Below the pieces are notes generated by a model. That model saw nothing but the letters and a program-made list of their open reading frames with translations. It was not told the origin of the DNA and ran no database searches. A stretch of 45,396 bases of DNA from a virus: positions 1 to 45,396 of IMG/VR virus record IMGVR_UViG_3300020197_000042. One strand, given 5' to 3'. Positions 21,412-29,887 of this stretch are shown here, one piece after another. Position 1 is the first letter of the stretch. Every line of letters starts with the position of its first letter. Made by a program: the position numbers and the translations under genes.

Positions 21412-23984
21412 GCGAAAAATCCTTCAAGGGATTGTGTTTCTTCTGTTTTCCACCCAATAGCGTCTAAGACAATTTTGAGAGGTTCCACAAATGATTTCTC
21501 AAACTGCGTGTCATAGTCAATCATTGTTTCTAGTTTCCACTGTTTGGGCGGCTGTTGAATGAATGAAATCACAGAAGAACGAAATTGATTGGGTTCTTTC
21601 AAATACACAAACTTAATCTTTTCGCCCTCTTGAATCGTTTCATATTGCGTTTCCAGATGATCCTGAATCAATTGATGATTATACACCAAGGCACCTTTTA
21701 CATGAATCGGTGTGCCCTTGGCTTTCAAGAGATCATCATCAGACGCAATCGTGTTGGATATTCGTGTTGCCCTTCTATACTTAGACAATCCATTGACTGA
21801 ACGAGGAAACGATACTTCTTGTGCTGGAAACGTTTTAAACTCTTGACGAAACGTATTAATAAATTCAATCACCGCAGATTGATTGCCAGAAAAAATCAAA
21901 TTCAAGATTTCTTTAATTTTTTCACGACAAGCAGATGGCGTCGAAGACTTAATCGCCTCTAAGCCCTGAATCTTCAATTGTGGTTCAGAGAATCGGACAC
22001 CTTCAAGATCATAGACATTCATCAGATATCGCTTTTTCGCTGTCCAAATGGCTTGATCAGCAATCGCCTCGCGCTTCATCTGCATTTTTTGTGCATACGC
22101 ATTGACATAAGACGCAAGATTCTGATATGAGCGATCAATTTGTGGTTGAATTTTCTCTTGACAAAACTGATCTAGGGTTGAGACAATTTTATCTTTAGAA
22201 ATTCCAGGAGTAGACAATTTCTTAACTAGTGGTCCAAGATTCAAATACACCGAATCAGTATCAATCGCAATTACATAATCTACATGCTGCGTCTTGAGCA
22301 ACTGATTTAAATATTGATTCAGAGTTCGTTCAATCCAGCGAATAGATAATTGCCCCGAAAGTGTGATGGCTTCTGCAATACGAATGTCATAGAATCTGAA
22401 ATAGTTATTTCCCATCGCGCCATACGCTGAGTTCAATCCCACTTTCTTAGACAATTGTAGATTGTTATATCGAGAAATCTCATATCCTAGCTGTTGAATG
22501 CGTGCCGGAGGTGCTTTGGGATCTTTCTTCAAGGCTTCCAATTGCTTTTTCGCTTCAAGCATTTTTGTCTTATAGAGTGAGCGATCCTTAAACATACGAT
22601 CCATAATCTCAGGCAGAAATCCCTGCTTTTCTGTGGAAAAGGTTTGTTTATTCGGTGTGATCGTCACTCGATGTGCCTTGAGGTCGGCTGTTGCCACAGT
22701 CTGATTTAAGAGCGTCTCAACTGTTGCTGCAGAAGTCATGGAGGAAAGTTCAGGAATTACTCGCAAAGTTTCAGGTGATAGATTATACTCCATAATCAAG
22801 TGTGGATACAGTGAGGCTAAGTCAAATGAAACAATCCACTCAAACAATCCAATTTGAGGGTCTTTGACATACGCACCCTCATAAAATGTCTTATCTTGTT
22901 TGACACCAGGAGGCACAACAATATTCTTTGCGCGCAAGTGATTGTAACAAATAACATCCCACATTCGAACCTGCGTAAAGACATCCTCATAATTTACTTT
23001 GTTATCATAGGCAAGTGTCAATGCCATCTCAATGAGACGCCCCTTGGCGTTGAGTTGCTCGACCAATGCGACGTCTTTGATGTTGTATTCAATAAACTTT
23101 TGATGATTGAGTTTGTAAAGTTGATGTAGTGTTTCATATTCATCAAATGAAAGTTTTTTCTGTTTGAGTTCTACGAACGCAATATGATCCAGTTTATAAC
23201 TTTCTTGAGAAGCATTGGGAGCATACTTACGAAACAACTGAAGATAATCCAGTGTAGCAATGCCCACGAGATCATAGGTGATAACGTTTTTTTGATAGAA
23301 CTGCTCTTCATCTTCCAGCACCACTCCAAACGGCGAGAGTCGTTTAGCCATTGACTCGCCAAAGAGTTTACACACACGGCGATAGAGATACGGAATATCA
23401 AAGCTCTTGATATTCCATCCCGAAACAACATCAGGTTCAGCTTCTATCCAGAATTGTAAAAAGTTCTCTAAGAGATCGCGTTCATTGAGACAATGCCGAT
23501 AGAAAATATTGTCTTGTGTGTTGTTGAAAACGCCCGTTCCCCAAACATAATAATTGGGTGAGTTGGAAAGTTTGACGGTAATTGCTGTGACGGGGCAGTC
23601 TGCTGTGCGTGGCTCAGGGAATCCACTCTCTGAACCGGTTTCAATATCAAGAAAGGCAATGACGATATTATTGACATTCCACTCAATCACCGCTTCGGGA
23701 TGTTCATCTGAAATATAGGTATACTCAAATCGCGTTTGCCCGTAAATCGTAAATCCCGTCACATCTTTATATTGATTGAGAAAATTTCGCGCATCTCGAA
23801 TCTTATCAAAGAATTTCGGTTCAACGGGGGTCCCCTCAAGTGTGCGGAATTCGCTGTGTTGATTAGTTGAGGGCAAAAACAACACAGGCGAATACTCGCG
23901 CCGTTCCTTGATGTGCTGCCCATCGCGGACACCACGATAATACAAAGTGGATCCGATACAACGGACGTTAGTGTAATACGTCAT
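21408..23984 (-). CDS. 43: DNA polymerase (T4 gp43-like, family B)
   Basis: The replicative polymerase with proofreading. The 3'-5' exonuclease motifs are FLDIETGSE (about residues 113-115), SGWNIKSFDIPYLYRR and YNIKDVALV. The polymerase motifs are DLASLYPHLI (motif A), KKVGLNSAYGAMGN (motif B) and IDTDSVYLN (motif C, with both catalytic Asp). The chosen ATG at 23982-23984 gives 858 residues against 898 in T4; a TTG four codons earlier is also open. It works with gp45/44/62 upstream in the window, and its level is probably tuned by RegA as in T4. Confidence 0.97.
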   Translation of the reverse strand: MTYYTNVRCIGSTLYYRGVRDGQHIKERREYSPVLFLPSTNQHSEFRTLEGTPVEPKFFDKIRDARNFLNQYKDVTGFTIYGQTRFEYTYISDEHPEAVIEWNVNNIVIAFLDIETGSESGFPEPRTADCPVTAITVKLSNSPNYYVWGTGVFNNTQDNIFYRHCLNERDLLENFLQFWIEAEPDVVSGWNIKSFDIPYLYRRVCKLFGESMAKRLSPFGVVLEDEEQFYQKNVITYDLVGIATLDYLQLFRKYAPNASQESYKLDHIAFVELKQKKLSFDEYETLHQLYKLNHQKFIEYNIKDVALVEQLNAKGRLIEMALTLAYDNKVNYEDVFTQVRMWDVICYNHLRAKNIVVPPGVKQDKTFYEGAYVKDPQIGLFEWIVSFDLASLYPHLIMEYNLSPETLRVIPELSSMTSAATVETLLNQTVATADLKAHRVTITPNKQTFSTEKQGFLPEIMDRMFKDRSLYKTKMLEAKKQLEALKKDPKAPPARIQQLGYEISRYNNLQLSKKVGLNSAYGAMGNNYFRFYDIRIAEAITLSGQLSIRWIERTLNQYLNQLLKTQHVDYVIAIDTDSVYLNLGPLVKKLSTPGISKDKIVSTLDQFCQEKIQPQIDRSYQNLASYVNAYAQKMQMKREAIADQAIWTAKKRYLMNVYDLEGVRFSEPQLKIQGLEAIKSSTPSACREKIKEILNLIFSGNQSAVIEFINTFRQEFKTFPAQEVSFPRSVNGLSKYRRATRISNTIASDDDLLKAKGTPIHVKGALVYNHQLIQDHLETQYETIQEGEKIKFVYLKEPNQFRSSVISFIQQPPKQWKLETMIDYDTQFEKSFVEPLKIVLDAIGWKTEETQSLEGFFA

Positions 23985-23996
23985 AGTGCGCGTCAA

Positions 23997-24308
23997 TTAG
24001 TGTGTGAGCGCAGAAGCGAGAACAATTCCCGAACCAAAGATTGAGTTATATTGATTGAGCAATTCTGTGACGGGGGTGGTAATAGTTAACACATCATCTC
24101 GTTTAATGGTAATACCACTAGAAAATTCTTTAGTGTAATTGAGAAAAGGAGCAATCGCAATAGAAGAAGTATCCGATGATGTGCGAGGAGGAACAGTAAT
24201 CACCATCACAGGATTTTTGAGTATCAGTTGACCAATACCGTCATCAGAGATCTGCGCCATAAGTGTGTGCATGATCCCCTTCATTGTAACACATTTCACA
24301 TCTATCAT
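23997..24308 (-). CDS. Small Sm-like protein, paralogue of 33199-33702
   Basis: A 103-residue beta-rich protein with a conserved end, NQYNSIFGSGIVLASAL, that matches a short protein I recall from marine T4-like phages near the polymerase genes. The pattern is strand, PVMVITVPP, a polar loop, IAPFLNYT, then the ITIKRDDVLTITTPVTEL stretch. The same layout occurs in the 167-residue protein at 33199-33702. An LSm-like fold is possible but not shown. The polymerase frame begins directly after its stop codon. Confidence 0.75.
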   Translation of the reverse strand: MIDVKCVTMKGIMHTLMAQISDDGIGQLILKNPVMVITVPPRTSSDTSSIAIAPFLNYTKEFSSGITIKRDDVLTITTPVTELLNQYNSIFGSGIVLASALTH

Positions 24309-24318
24309 AATCTACTCC

Positions 24319-24675
24319 TTAAATAAATGGTTGAAGATTGGGTGGGCTAAAAGTTTTGGGCTTGAGAATTTTTCCGTCATTGCGTTTTAAAACTCTTCCC
24401 GTAACGGGATCAATCTTACTCATATTGGATCGAACAACTTCATTCCATGCACCTTCTACATTATAACCTTTCGCATGACAATATCCCAAAATAACCCAAA
24501 TCAAATCCATACATGCATCCAGTTCTTCAATACGAATGGATGCATCTGTTAATTCATGGAATTCTTCAAGAATAAGTTTGTAATACAACGATGCGTCAAC
24601 TTCGACTTGCTTTAACTGATCACATGCGACTTGAAAAGTTTTGACATCATGAGACATATCACAAGGCATCATCAT
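24319..24675 (-). CDS. MazG-like all-alpha NTP pyrophosphohydrolase
   Basis: A 118-residue protein of the all-alpha NTP pyrophosphatase superfamily, which splits NTP or dNTP to the monophosphate and pyrophosphate. The metal-binding acidic motifs are LEEFHE (residues about 37-42) and ELDACMDLIWVILGYC (ExxxxxD), followed by AWNEVVRSNMSKID and RVLKRNDGKILKP, as in phage MazG-type proteins. It may clean up modified nucleotides or affect (p)ppGpp-linked starvation signals; the latter has been proposed for phage MazG. GAGGAG precedes three consecutive ATG codons. Confidence 0.85.
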   Translation of the reverse strand: MMMPCDMSHDVKTFQVACDQLKQVEVDASLYYKLILEEFHELTDASIRIEELDACMDLIWVILGYCHAKGYNVEGAWNEVVRSNMSKIDPVTGRVLKRNDGKILKPKTFSPPNLQPFI

Positions 24676-24683
24676 CTCCTCAT

Positions 24684-24756
24684 AAAAAAGAAAGTGGGCG
24701 ATCTATCCTAGTGTGTGCTAGGAACGTACACCTTACGGTGACAATTCAATCGCCCA
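24684..24756 (-). terminator. Branched hairpin terminator after hsp20
   Basis: TGGGCGAT (24695-24702) pairs perfectly with ATCGCCCA (24749-24756). Inside are two further hairpins, TCCTAG/CTAGGA (24706-24711 and 24718-24723) and CACC/GGTG (24729-24740). On the minus strand the closing stem runs directly into TTTCTTTTTT, as in an intrinsic terminator. The three-way junction shape is unusual for a plain terminator. Confidence 0.65.
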
Positions 24757-24773
24757 ACCTCGAACGTGTGAAG

Positions 24774-25229
24774 TTATTCGTTCAATAACTGCGATGAAGC
24801 AGTTGTGAGCGAAATTTTCCGCGCCTTACGAGATTCCGGCACGACATTTTCTAATTCAATTCTCAACATTCCATTAATCAGTGACGCATTGCGCACTTCC
24901 ACAGAATCTGCGAGTTGAAAAGTTTTCACAAAGGACCGATTCGCAATCCCACGATAAACATAATCAGTTTTATCGTCGTCTTTCGGCTCTTTTAATCCCT
25001 GAACAGTCAGAGTAGAATTTTTGAGTGTCAAATCAATCTCTTTGTATTCAAATCCTGCAACTGCCATTTCAATCACGAAATGATAATCATCTTTCCGCAC
25101 GATATTGTGTGGCGGAAATTTTGCAGGTTGAATGTCTGATTGAAGCAGACGCTCAAACGAGTCAAAAAACCGGTCAAAACCGACCGTGGTGGGAAGTAAC
25201 GGACTAAAAGATAAATGACCAACTGTCAT
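24774..25229 (-). CDS. hsp20: Small heat shock protein (Hsp20/alpha-crystallin)
   Basis: An ATP-independent chaperone that holds unfolded proteins, a hallmark gene of T4-like cyanophages that is missing from T4. The chosen ATG (25227-25229) is preceded by AAGGAGG and gives 151 residues starting MTVGHLSFSPLLPTTVGFDR, the usual N-terminal region. The alpha-crystallin domain runs from about residue 40 to 135 (DDYHFVIEMAVAGFEYKEID, LTVQGLKEP, GIANRSFVKTFQL, VRNASLINGMLRIEL, the last holding the GxLxI/V-type motif). The gene has its own promoter, a leader hairpin and a terminator. Confidence 0.94.
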   Translation of the reverse strand: MTVGHLSFSPLLPTTVGFDRFFDSFERLLQSDIQPAKFPPHNIVRKDDYHFVIEMAVAGFEYKEIDLTLKNSTLTVQGLKEPKDDDKTDYVYRGIANRSFVKTFQLADSVEVRNASLINGMLRIELENVVPESRKARKISLTTASSQLLNE

Positions 25230-25260
25230 AACATCCTCCTTGGTTAAGCGAGAAATACAT

Positions 25261-25288
25261 ACTGCATGCTCACCATGAGCCATGCAGT
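25261..25288 (-). promoter_or_regulatory. Leader hairpin of hsp20
   Basis: ACTGCATGCTCA (25261-25272) pairs with TGAGCCATGCAGT (25276-25288): 12 pairs with one bulged base and a 3-base loop. It lies in the expected 5' leader, between the promoter and the AGGAGG site 20 bases further on. It does not visibly cover the ribosome binding site. It contains an in-frame ATG without a binding site. Confidence 0.55.
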
Positions 25289-25304
25289 GTATTCATACTA
25301 CTCT

Positions 25305-25333
25305 AATATAATACTAAAAAGACAAAAAGTCAA
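25305..25333 (-). promoter_or_regulatory. Sigma70-like promoter for hsp20
   Basis: TTGACT (25328-25333), 17 bases, TATATT (25305-25310) on the minus strand, overlapping the last codons of regA. The transcript would carry a leader of about 70 bases with the hairpin. Confidence 0.65.
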
Positions 25334-25734
25334 GTTTTAATTGACTTTTTTCCGATAGTATATTTTGGAGTCAGAATCCAATCATGCTTTTCTTTAAAGG
25401 GAATAATCTTGATTTGATGTAGTGGTGCAAGATTGCCCACAATCTGAGCAGGAACCACAATTTCAATCAATCCCCACTCTTCCAATAATTTCGCAATCGC
25501 ATTCCGACGAGCGTAGTCAGCATCACTAATATCAGAATTCTTGCCATCAAGCAAAAACATTTCCTTGAAATGGACCAGATAGTATTTGCCTTTTTTGTGA
25601 AGAATATGGCAAGATTGATAGAGTGATTTATCTTTATGAGAAGCAACTCCGATACGAGTCAGGGTTTCGCGTACTTTCAAAAAGTCTTCTTCAGATTTCA
25701 AACGTATTTCTAAAAACGTTGATAAATCTGTCAT
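25330..25734 (-). CDS. regA: Translational repressor RegA
   Basis: Binds AU-rich mRNA around start codons and switches off early phage genes, including the clamp and its own gene, as known for T4. The 134-residue product follows T4 RegA (122 residues) closely: LKVRETLTRIGVASHKDKSL, YQSCHILHKKGKYYLVHFKE, RRNAIAKLLEEWGLIEIV and KHDWILTPKYTIGKK. Its ATG overlaps the gp62 stop, so the order 45-44-62-regA is the same as in T4. The hsp20 promoter lies over its 3' end. Confidence 0.96.
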   Translation of the reverse strand: MTDLSTFLEIRLKSEEDFLKVRETLTRIGVASHKDKSLYQSCHILHKKGKYYLVHFKEMFLLDGKNSDISDADYARRNAIAKLLEEWGLIEIVVPAQIVGNLAPLHQIKIIPFKEKHDWILTPKYTIGKKSIKT

Positions 25735-26129
25735 TTTGTCGCTCCACCTATATCAGTGATCTTTCTCAAATCTGCTAATTGTTCAGGAGTTAGAAGGAAA
25801 AGAATCTGACGGGCTTTAGAATTGGAATAGCCGTACACCAATTTCACACATTCCAAATCGTCAGGTATCTCCGCTTTACTCCACTTAACATAGGGTCGTT
25901 TTCGACCTCTTACTGTATTTATAAGATAAGAATATTGTAATTTCTTATCTAGGTGGTGGCGACGATTCATTTCATTCGCAAACATCACACAATCTAGATG
26001 ATATGAGAGTGAACGATTCGTGAGAAAGGGCACATAGGCTTTCTCTGTGATCTCGTCTACCATCAAATCCTTCTTACCCTGAGTAATCTGCTTGACGTAA
26101 TCAAAAGGATTGATCTGAGATTGTGTCAT
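25731..26129 (-). CDS. 62: Clamp loader small subunit (T4 gp62-like)
   Basis: The delta-prime-like subunit that, with four gp44 subunits, opens and loads the gp45 clamp. At 132 residues it is shorter than T4 gp62 (187). The hallmarks are INPFDYVKQITQGKKDLMVD, NRSLSYHLDCVMFANEMNR and YGYSNSKARQILFLLTPEQL, as in cyanophage gp62. It sits 1 base downstream of gp44 and overlaps regA by 4 bases, so the three are translationally coupled. Confidence 0.9.
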   Translation of the reverse strand: MTQSQINPFDYVKQITQGKKDLMVDEITEKAYVPFLTNRSLSYHLDCVMFANEMNRRHHLDKKLQYSYLINTVRGRKRPYVKWSKAEIPDDLECVKLVYGYSNSKARQILFLLTPEQLADLRKITDIGGATK

Positions 26130-26130
26130 T

Positions 26131-27075
26131 TTAAACCCACTCAGCAGTAATCATGATTTCAGTCAAGGCTGCGACATTGTTGATTTCTTGGTCCGCACAG
26201 AACGCTGACTTGTACTGATAATCTGCCAGCAACACTACGATCTGCGGAATAGATGCAGGCTTCATATGTTCCGCCAGTCCATCATAGATTCGACGAAACA
26301 GTGTGACTGAATCAGGATTGGTAGTCGCAACCCACTTTCGCATGGAACTAAAATCTTTTCTCTTCAGCATTTCCACCAATTCTTGAATGGCAATATCACC
26401 CAGTTGCGTGAGAATGCCCACATCAATCTTTCCGAATTGTGAATATCGCTGAAGTTCGTTTAGAACACGGCGAAAGTCAGGAAAATACTTGGTGATGAGT
26501 TCAGCAACCACTTTCTCGTCATACGCAATTGTTTCAGACTTGAGAATGGTCTGCACTCGCTTGAAAAAGGCAGCAGCCATTTTCTGTTTTTCACCATTGC
26601 GTAAAGTAAAATCAATCACCGCGCAACGAGAATGAAGCGGTTCAATGATACGAGACTTGTAATTGCAGGTGAAGATAAATGTACAGTTGGTAGAAAATTC
26701 TTCAATCGCATTACGCAAAGCGGGTTGAATACTATTCGGATTCAAATAATCCGCTTCATCAATCAAAATGATTTTGCGCCCACCACCCAACGACATTGAT
26801 GACGCATAATGCTTGATTTTCGTGCGGAAAACATCAATGCCACTTTCGTCTGATCCGTTAATCACAAGCATATCGGAATCGATCTCTCGTGCCATTGCTT
26901 TGGCTACGGTCGTTTTCCCGACGCCAGGACCACCACAGAGCAGCAAATTAGGAACTTTGTGTTGTTTGACGTATTCCTTGAACGGAACTTTCAACCGATC
27001 TGGTAGGATACACTCATCAATCGTCTGTGGACGATACTTCTCAACAAACAGAAAATGATCTGTGTTGGCTATCAT
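26131..27075 (-). CDS. 44: Clamp loader large subunit (T4 gp44-like AAA+ ATPase)
   Basis: The ATPase of the clamp loader. The chosen ATG (27073-27075, preceded by GGAG) gives 314 residues against 319 in T4. Motifs are EKYRPQTIDECILPD (the box II region of RFC-type loaders), Walker A GGPGVGKTT, Walker B ILIDEADYLN and the SRC arginine-finger motif in PLHSRCAVIDF. It follows gp45 by 55 bases and precedes gp62 by 1. Confidence 0.96.
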   Translation of the reverse strand: MIANTDHFLFVEKYRPQTIDECILPDRLKVPFKEYVKQHKVPNLLLCGGPGVGKTTVAKAMAREIDSDMLVINGSDESGIDVFRTKIKHYASSMSLGGGRKIILIDEADYLNPNSIQPALRNAIEEFSTNCTFIFTCNYKSRIIEPLHSRCAVIDFTLRNGEKQKMAAAFFKRVQTILKSETIAYDEKVVAELITKYFPDFRRVLNELQRYSQFGKIDVGILTQLGDIAIQELVEMLKRKDFSSMRKWVATTNPDSVTLFRRIYDGLAEHMKPASIPQIVVLLADYQYKSAFCADQEINNVAALTEIMITAEWV

Positions 27076-27129
27076 AATCACTCCATCATTATAAAATTGA
27101 ATGGAGCATCGCTCCACCCATATCGCCCA

Positions 27130-27810
27130 CTACTTCTGTGTCTTTGAGCCAACTTCCAAAGCCAGCCAATACGTCAATTTCCGCGTAGGATTTTCAAACT
27201 TCGCAATACCCTTCGAGGAAATTTTGACACGATATGCGCCTGGCATCATTTTCCAATTCTCTGTGCGAAAGACCATTCGACAGATTTGAGATGTCTTATT
27301 AACTTCAATCGAGTATTGATTTGACGAATCGTTGTTCACATCAATGGCAGTTAAACTGAGAACCGAGCCATCACCCTCCACAACAATATGCGGCGCACTC
27401 AAAATAGAAGTGGCTTTCAAAATTCGCGATAGCATTTCTTCAGACAAATCAAATTCTACATCTGGTGTACCCAAATCAAGTTCTTTAGCGGGTGGCGTAA
27501 CCAACATCTTTTCTTCACAACACCGAAATTTAGTGGTTTCGGTATCGCGAATCTTGACGATCAAATTGGATTCTTGATATGACACCGCAGGAGTTTGTGC
27601 ACTGTCAAATGTCAACACCGCCAATAAGTTGTTCAGATCATAGATGCCAAAAGATGACGGAATGTTTTCCTCTAGCTGGACTTCTGCGAACACTGTTTTG
27701 GTGGGGGAAATGGTACGCTGCTTTTTGCCTTCGCGAAACATCAATCCAGAATTGATGGATGCGAAATTCTTTAAGACTTCAATGGTTGCCGGAGATAACT
27801 GAACGGACAT
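27130..27810 (-). CDS. 45: Sliding clamp (T4 gp45-like)
   Basis: The trimeric processivity clamp for gp43, also the activator of late transcription with gp55. The 226-residue product matches T4 gp45 in length (228). It starts MSVQLSPATIEVLKNFASIN and has FEVQL-type strands such as SFGIYDLNNLLAVLTF and VVEGDGSVLSLTAIDV, typical of the clamp fold. A sigma70-like promoter with consensus TTGACA stands directly before it, in line with early expression. Confidence 0.96.
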   Translation of the reverse strand: MSVQLSPATIEVLKNFASINSGLMFREGKKQRTISPTKTVFAEVQLEENIPSSFGIYDLNNLLAVLTFDSAQTPAVSYQESNLIVKIRDTETTKFRCCEEKMLVTPPAKELDLGTPDVEFDLSEEMLSRILKATSILSAPHIVVEGDGSVLSLTAIDVNNDSSNQYSIEVNKTSQICRMVFRTENWKMMPGAYRVKISSKGIAKFENPTRKLTYWLALEVGSKTQK

Positions 27811-27852
27811 AACTCACCTCATAATAAATGGTTAAAAAACACAACACAAACT

Positions 27853-27881
27853 ATATTAAACCAAAACCGTGTGCTTGTCAA
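27853..27881 (-). promoter_or_regulatory. Sigma70-like promoter for gp45 and the clamp-loader genes
   Basis: TTGACA (27876-27881), 17 bases, TAATAT (27853-27858) on the minus strand, overlapping the end of the dNMP kinase gene. A leader of about 35 bases would precede the gp45 ATG. Confidence 0.7.
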
Positions 27882-28491
27882 GTATTTGAAGCACCTTTTG
27901 TTGAAATGCATGAATCGTTTCATTATTATCAATAACATAATCAAACTCACAACCAATCCAATCCCATTCTGACCGATGAACATTTAAATCAATCATCGTC
28001 TGAATTGCATCCTGATTTCCTCGATTGGCTTGTTCCGCTGTCAAAAACCATGTCGGTTCATTGCCGCGACGAATACGAACAATGATACCACCCAGTTCTT
28101 GAATGGCTTGAACTTCATTTTCAAATCGCACATCCGACACCACAAACTTTTGACGTGAAGATGTTTGAATTCGGCGCATCAATGATTTCACCCAAATATC
28201 GTCATGAAATACATCCCGCATCGATTCTGTTCCAAATTTCTGCAACACCACACGAGGCAGGACATCGCACCCAAAAGCAGCAGACCAATACGAATCTGGT
28301 ATCTCACGCCAAGCACGAGATTCTTCTGTTGCTCCCTCAATCAATTCGCGATCCCATGAAAAGATTTGCGCGACCGCATCTTTTATGGGAGCCGCAAACG
28401 AGTCTTTCGTAAATCCACGCGAGACAAATATATTGGCAGCGGTATCTTTGCCTGATCCTTTAAACCCCACCAATCCCACTATAAGTTTCAT
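27856..28491 (-). CDS. 1: Deoxynucleoside monophosphate kinase (T4 gp1-like)
   Basis: Phosphorylates dNMPs, in T4 dTMP, dGMP and hydroxymethyl-dCMP, to the diphosphates for DNA synthesis. The 211-residue protein has the P-loop GFKGSGKDTAAN (residues 9-20), SFAAPIKDAVAQIFSWDREL as the lid/substrate helix and VSDVRFENEVQAI with the conserved DVRF motif. It is shorter than T4 gp1 (241). A strong GGAGGTGA binding site precedes the ATG. Together with ThyX it points to phage-coded dNTP supply. Confidence 0.92.
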   Translation of the reverse strand: MKLIVGLVGFKGSGKDTAANIFVSRGFTKDSFAAPIKDAVAQIFSWDRELIEGATEESRAWREIPDSYWSAAFGCDVLPRVVLQKFGTESMRDVFHDDIWVKSLMRRIQTSSRQKFVVSDVRFENEVQAIQELGGIIVRIRRGNEPTWFLTAEQANRGNQDAIQTMIDLNVHRSEWDWIGCEFDYVIDNNETIHAFQQKVLQILDKHTVLV

Positions 28492-28502
28492 ACTTCACCT
28501 CC

Positions 28503-29300
28503 TCACAAGCGACCAGTTAGTTCCGCAATCTTTGGCATATTCCCACTAAACGCATAGGTGCCCACGTGTTGGGCGCGCATCCACGGACACAACCAAACTT
28601 GAAACCCAATCTTTCGCGCCCACTGACAAAACATATAATCTTCACTTAGATATCGTTGACTTTCAGGATCAATCACCGTATCAAAATATGCATGAATATA
28701 TCGTGTCCCATCAAAGTTAGCTTGCCCGACATGATCTGGTTTATATCGAAATTCAGGATAAGACTCAGCAAACTTCTCAAATACGTGACGTTTAATCATC
28801 ATGTAGCCGGTGCCGATTTCCATCACTTCTAATGGATCTGAGACATGAAATTGTGACGTTCCTTTAACGACATTAAACACATATTCACCCACCACATTCT
28901 CAAGATTTTTGGGGTCGATGTCTGGATGGTTTTTAACAGCAGCGACAATGTTACTCCAATTGATTGCTTTCTTGGGATAGGGAGCGCCAATAATGTCGCG
29001 ATCTAATGCTAACAAGGCAAGGACATCCTTGGGTTCAAAATGAATATCAGAGTCAAGAAAGAGAAGATGTGTGAATCCCGTGGATCGTAGAAACTCATCC
29101 GCCAAATAATTTCTTGCTCGCGTGATGAGCGATTCGTTGAAGAGAAACGAAAAGCGCATATCTACACCATACCGCGACATCGTGGTTTGAAGATCCAAAC
29201 ACGATTTCATATACATGCCATGGCATTGACCGCCATACATAGGCGTTGCCACAAACAATTTGTGTTTACGCAACTCTTCAACCTTGACTTGAATTTCCAT
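28503..29300 (-). CDS. GT-A-fold glycosyltransferase in the replication module
   Basis: A 265-residue predicted glycosyltransferase. LFVATPMYGGQCHGMYMKSC starts the nucleotide-binding fold, THLLFLDSDIHFEP carries the metal-binding DSD motif, and EDYMFCQWARKIGFQVWLCP is the usual acceptor/base region. Similar proteins lie near gp45/gp46 in other marine T4-like phages (from memory). Since it sits among DNA metabolism genes and apart from the sugar cluster at 8102-13626, it could modify DNA, but no hydroxymethyl-base gene is in the window. Confidence 0.82.
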   Translation of the reverse strand: MEIQVKVEELRKHKLFVATPMYGGQCHGMYMKSCLDLQTTMSRYGVDMRFSFLFNESLITRARNYLADEFLRSTGFTHLLFLDSDIHFEPKDVLALLALDRDIIGAPYPKKAINWSNIVAAVKNHPDIDPKNLENVVGEYVFNVVKGTSQFHVSDPLEVMEIGTGYMMIKRHVFEKFAESYPEFRYKPDHVGQANFDGTRYIHAYFDTVIDPESQRYLSEDYMFCQWARKIGFQVWLCPWMRAQHVGTYAFSGNMPKIAELTGRL

Positions 29301-29320
29301 AACGAATCTCCGTAATAATT

Positions 29321-29887
29321 TTATTTTATCTTAAAGGTTTTAATTCGCTCAATCTTTTTGAATAACTTCTGCTGTTTCTTTCGTGCCATTTGAAGTGTCA
29401 AAGGTCCTACTAATTCAGTATACAGAATACCATTCATGTGATCCAATTCATGTTGAAAACAGCGAGCGGTAATGCCAGAAAATTCTTGTTGTTGCAACTG
29501 CCCTGATGCATCATAATATTTCACAGAAATCTGTGCTGGTCGATAAACACGCAACCACAATCCTGGAAACGATAAACACCCTTCGCTATCATGAGTCATT
29601 AAGTCTGATGTTGACACAATGCGCGGATTAAAACAAACAATATCACCTTCCAGCACAAACACACGATACTGTAGACCAACTTGATTCGCCGCTAATCCCA
29701 ATCCATGATAATGCTTCATGGTCACTTGAAGGTGTTTGGCAAGTATCTGCGGATTTACTGGTGGAGCAGAAAAATCAAATATCGGCAATTTCATTTTTAA
29801 CAGTGGATTCTTTTCATTGTACAACAGCAACGGTTTGAATTCTGTGAGCGTATCAGCCGTTGTATTAAAGGTCAACACTTCACTCAT
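29321..29887 (-). CDS. def: Peptide deformylase
   Basis: Removes the formyl group from nascent proteins. All three family motifs are present: GLGLAANQ (residues 62-69), EGCLS (102-106, with the metal-binding Cys104) and QHELDH (145-150, two metal-binding His and the catalytic Glu). The 188-residue size is normal. Phage deformylases are known from cyanophages, where they may support translation of phage-coded proteins. The ATG overlaps the gp46 stop by 4 bases. Confidence 0.95.
   Translation of the reverse strand: MSEVLTFNTTADTLTEFKPLLLYNEKNPLLKMKLPIFDFSAPPVNPQILAKHLQVTMKHYHGLGLAANQVGLQYRVFVLEGDIVCFNPRIVSTSDLMTHDSEGCLSFPGLWLRVYRPAQISVKYYDASGQLQQQEFSGITARCFQHELDHMNGILYTELVGPLTLQMARKKQQKLFKKIERIKTFKIK

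Noticed and set aside
24695-24756. tRNA-like fold from the 7-8 base closing stem
   Set aside because: Only two inner arms, no anticodon or T-loop sequence, and no CCA; a terminator fits better.
25230-25283. Longer hsp20 start at 25283 (18 extra residues)
   Set aside because: The upstream ATG lies inside the leader hairpin with no binding site, while the ATG at 25229 has AAGGAGG at ideal spacing and gives the usual Hsp20 N-terminus.
25916-25923. Exact TATAAATA inside gp62
   Set aside because: It is within coding sequence, about 180 bases before the next start, so it is likely a chance match.
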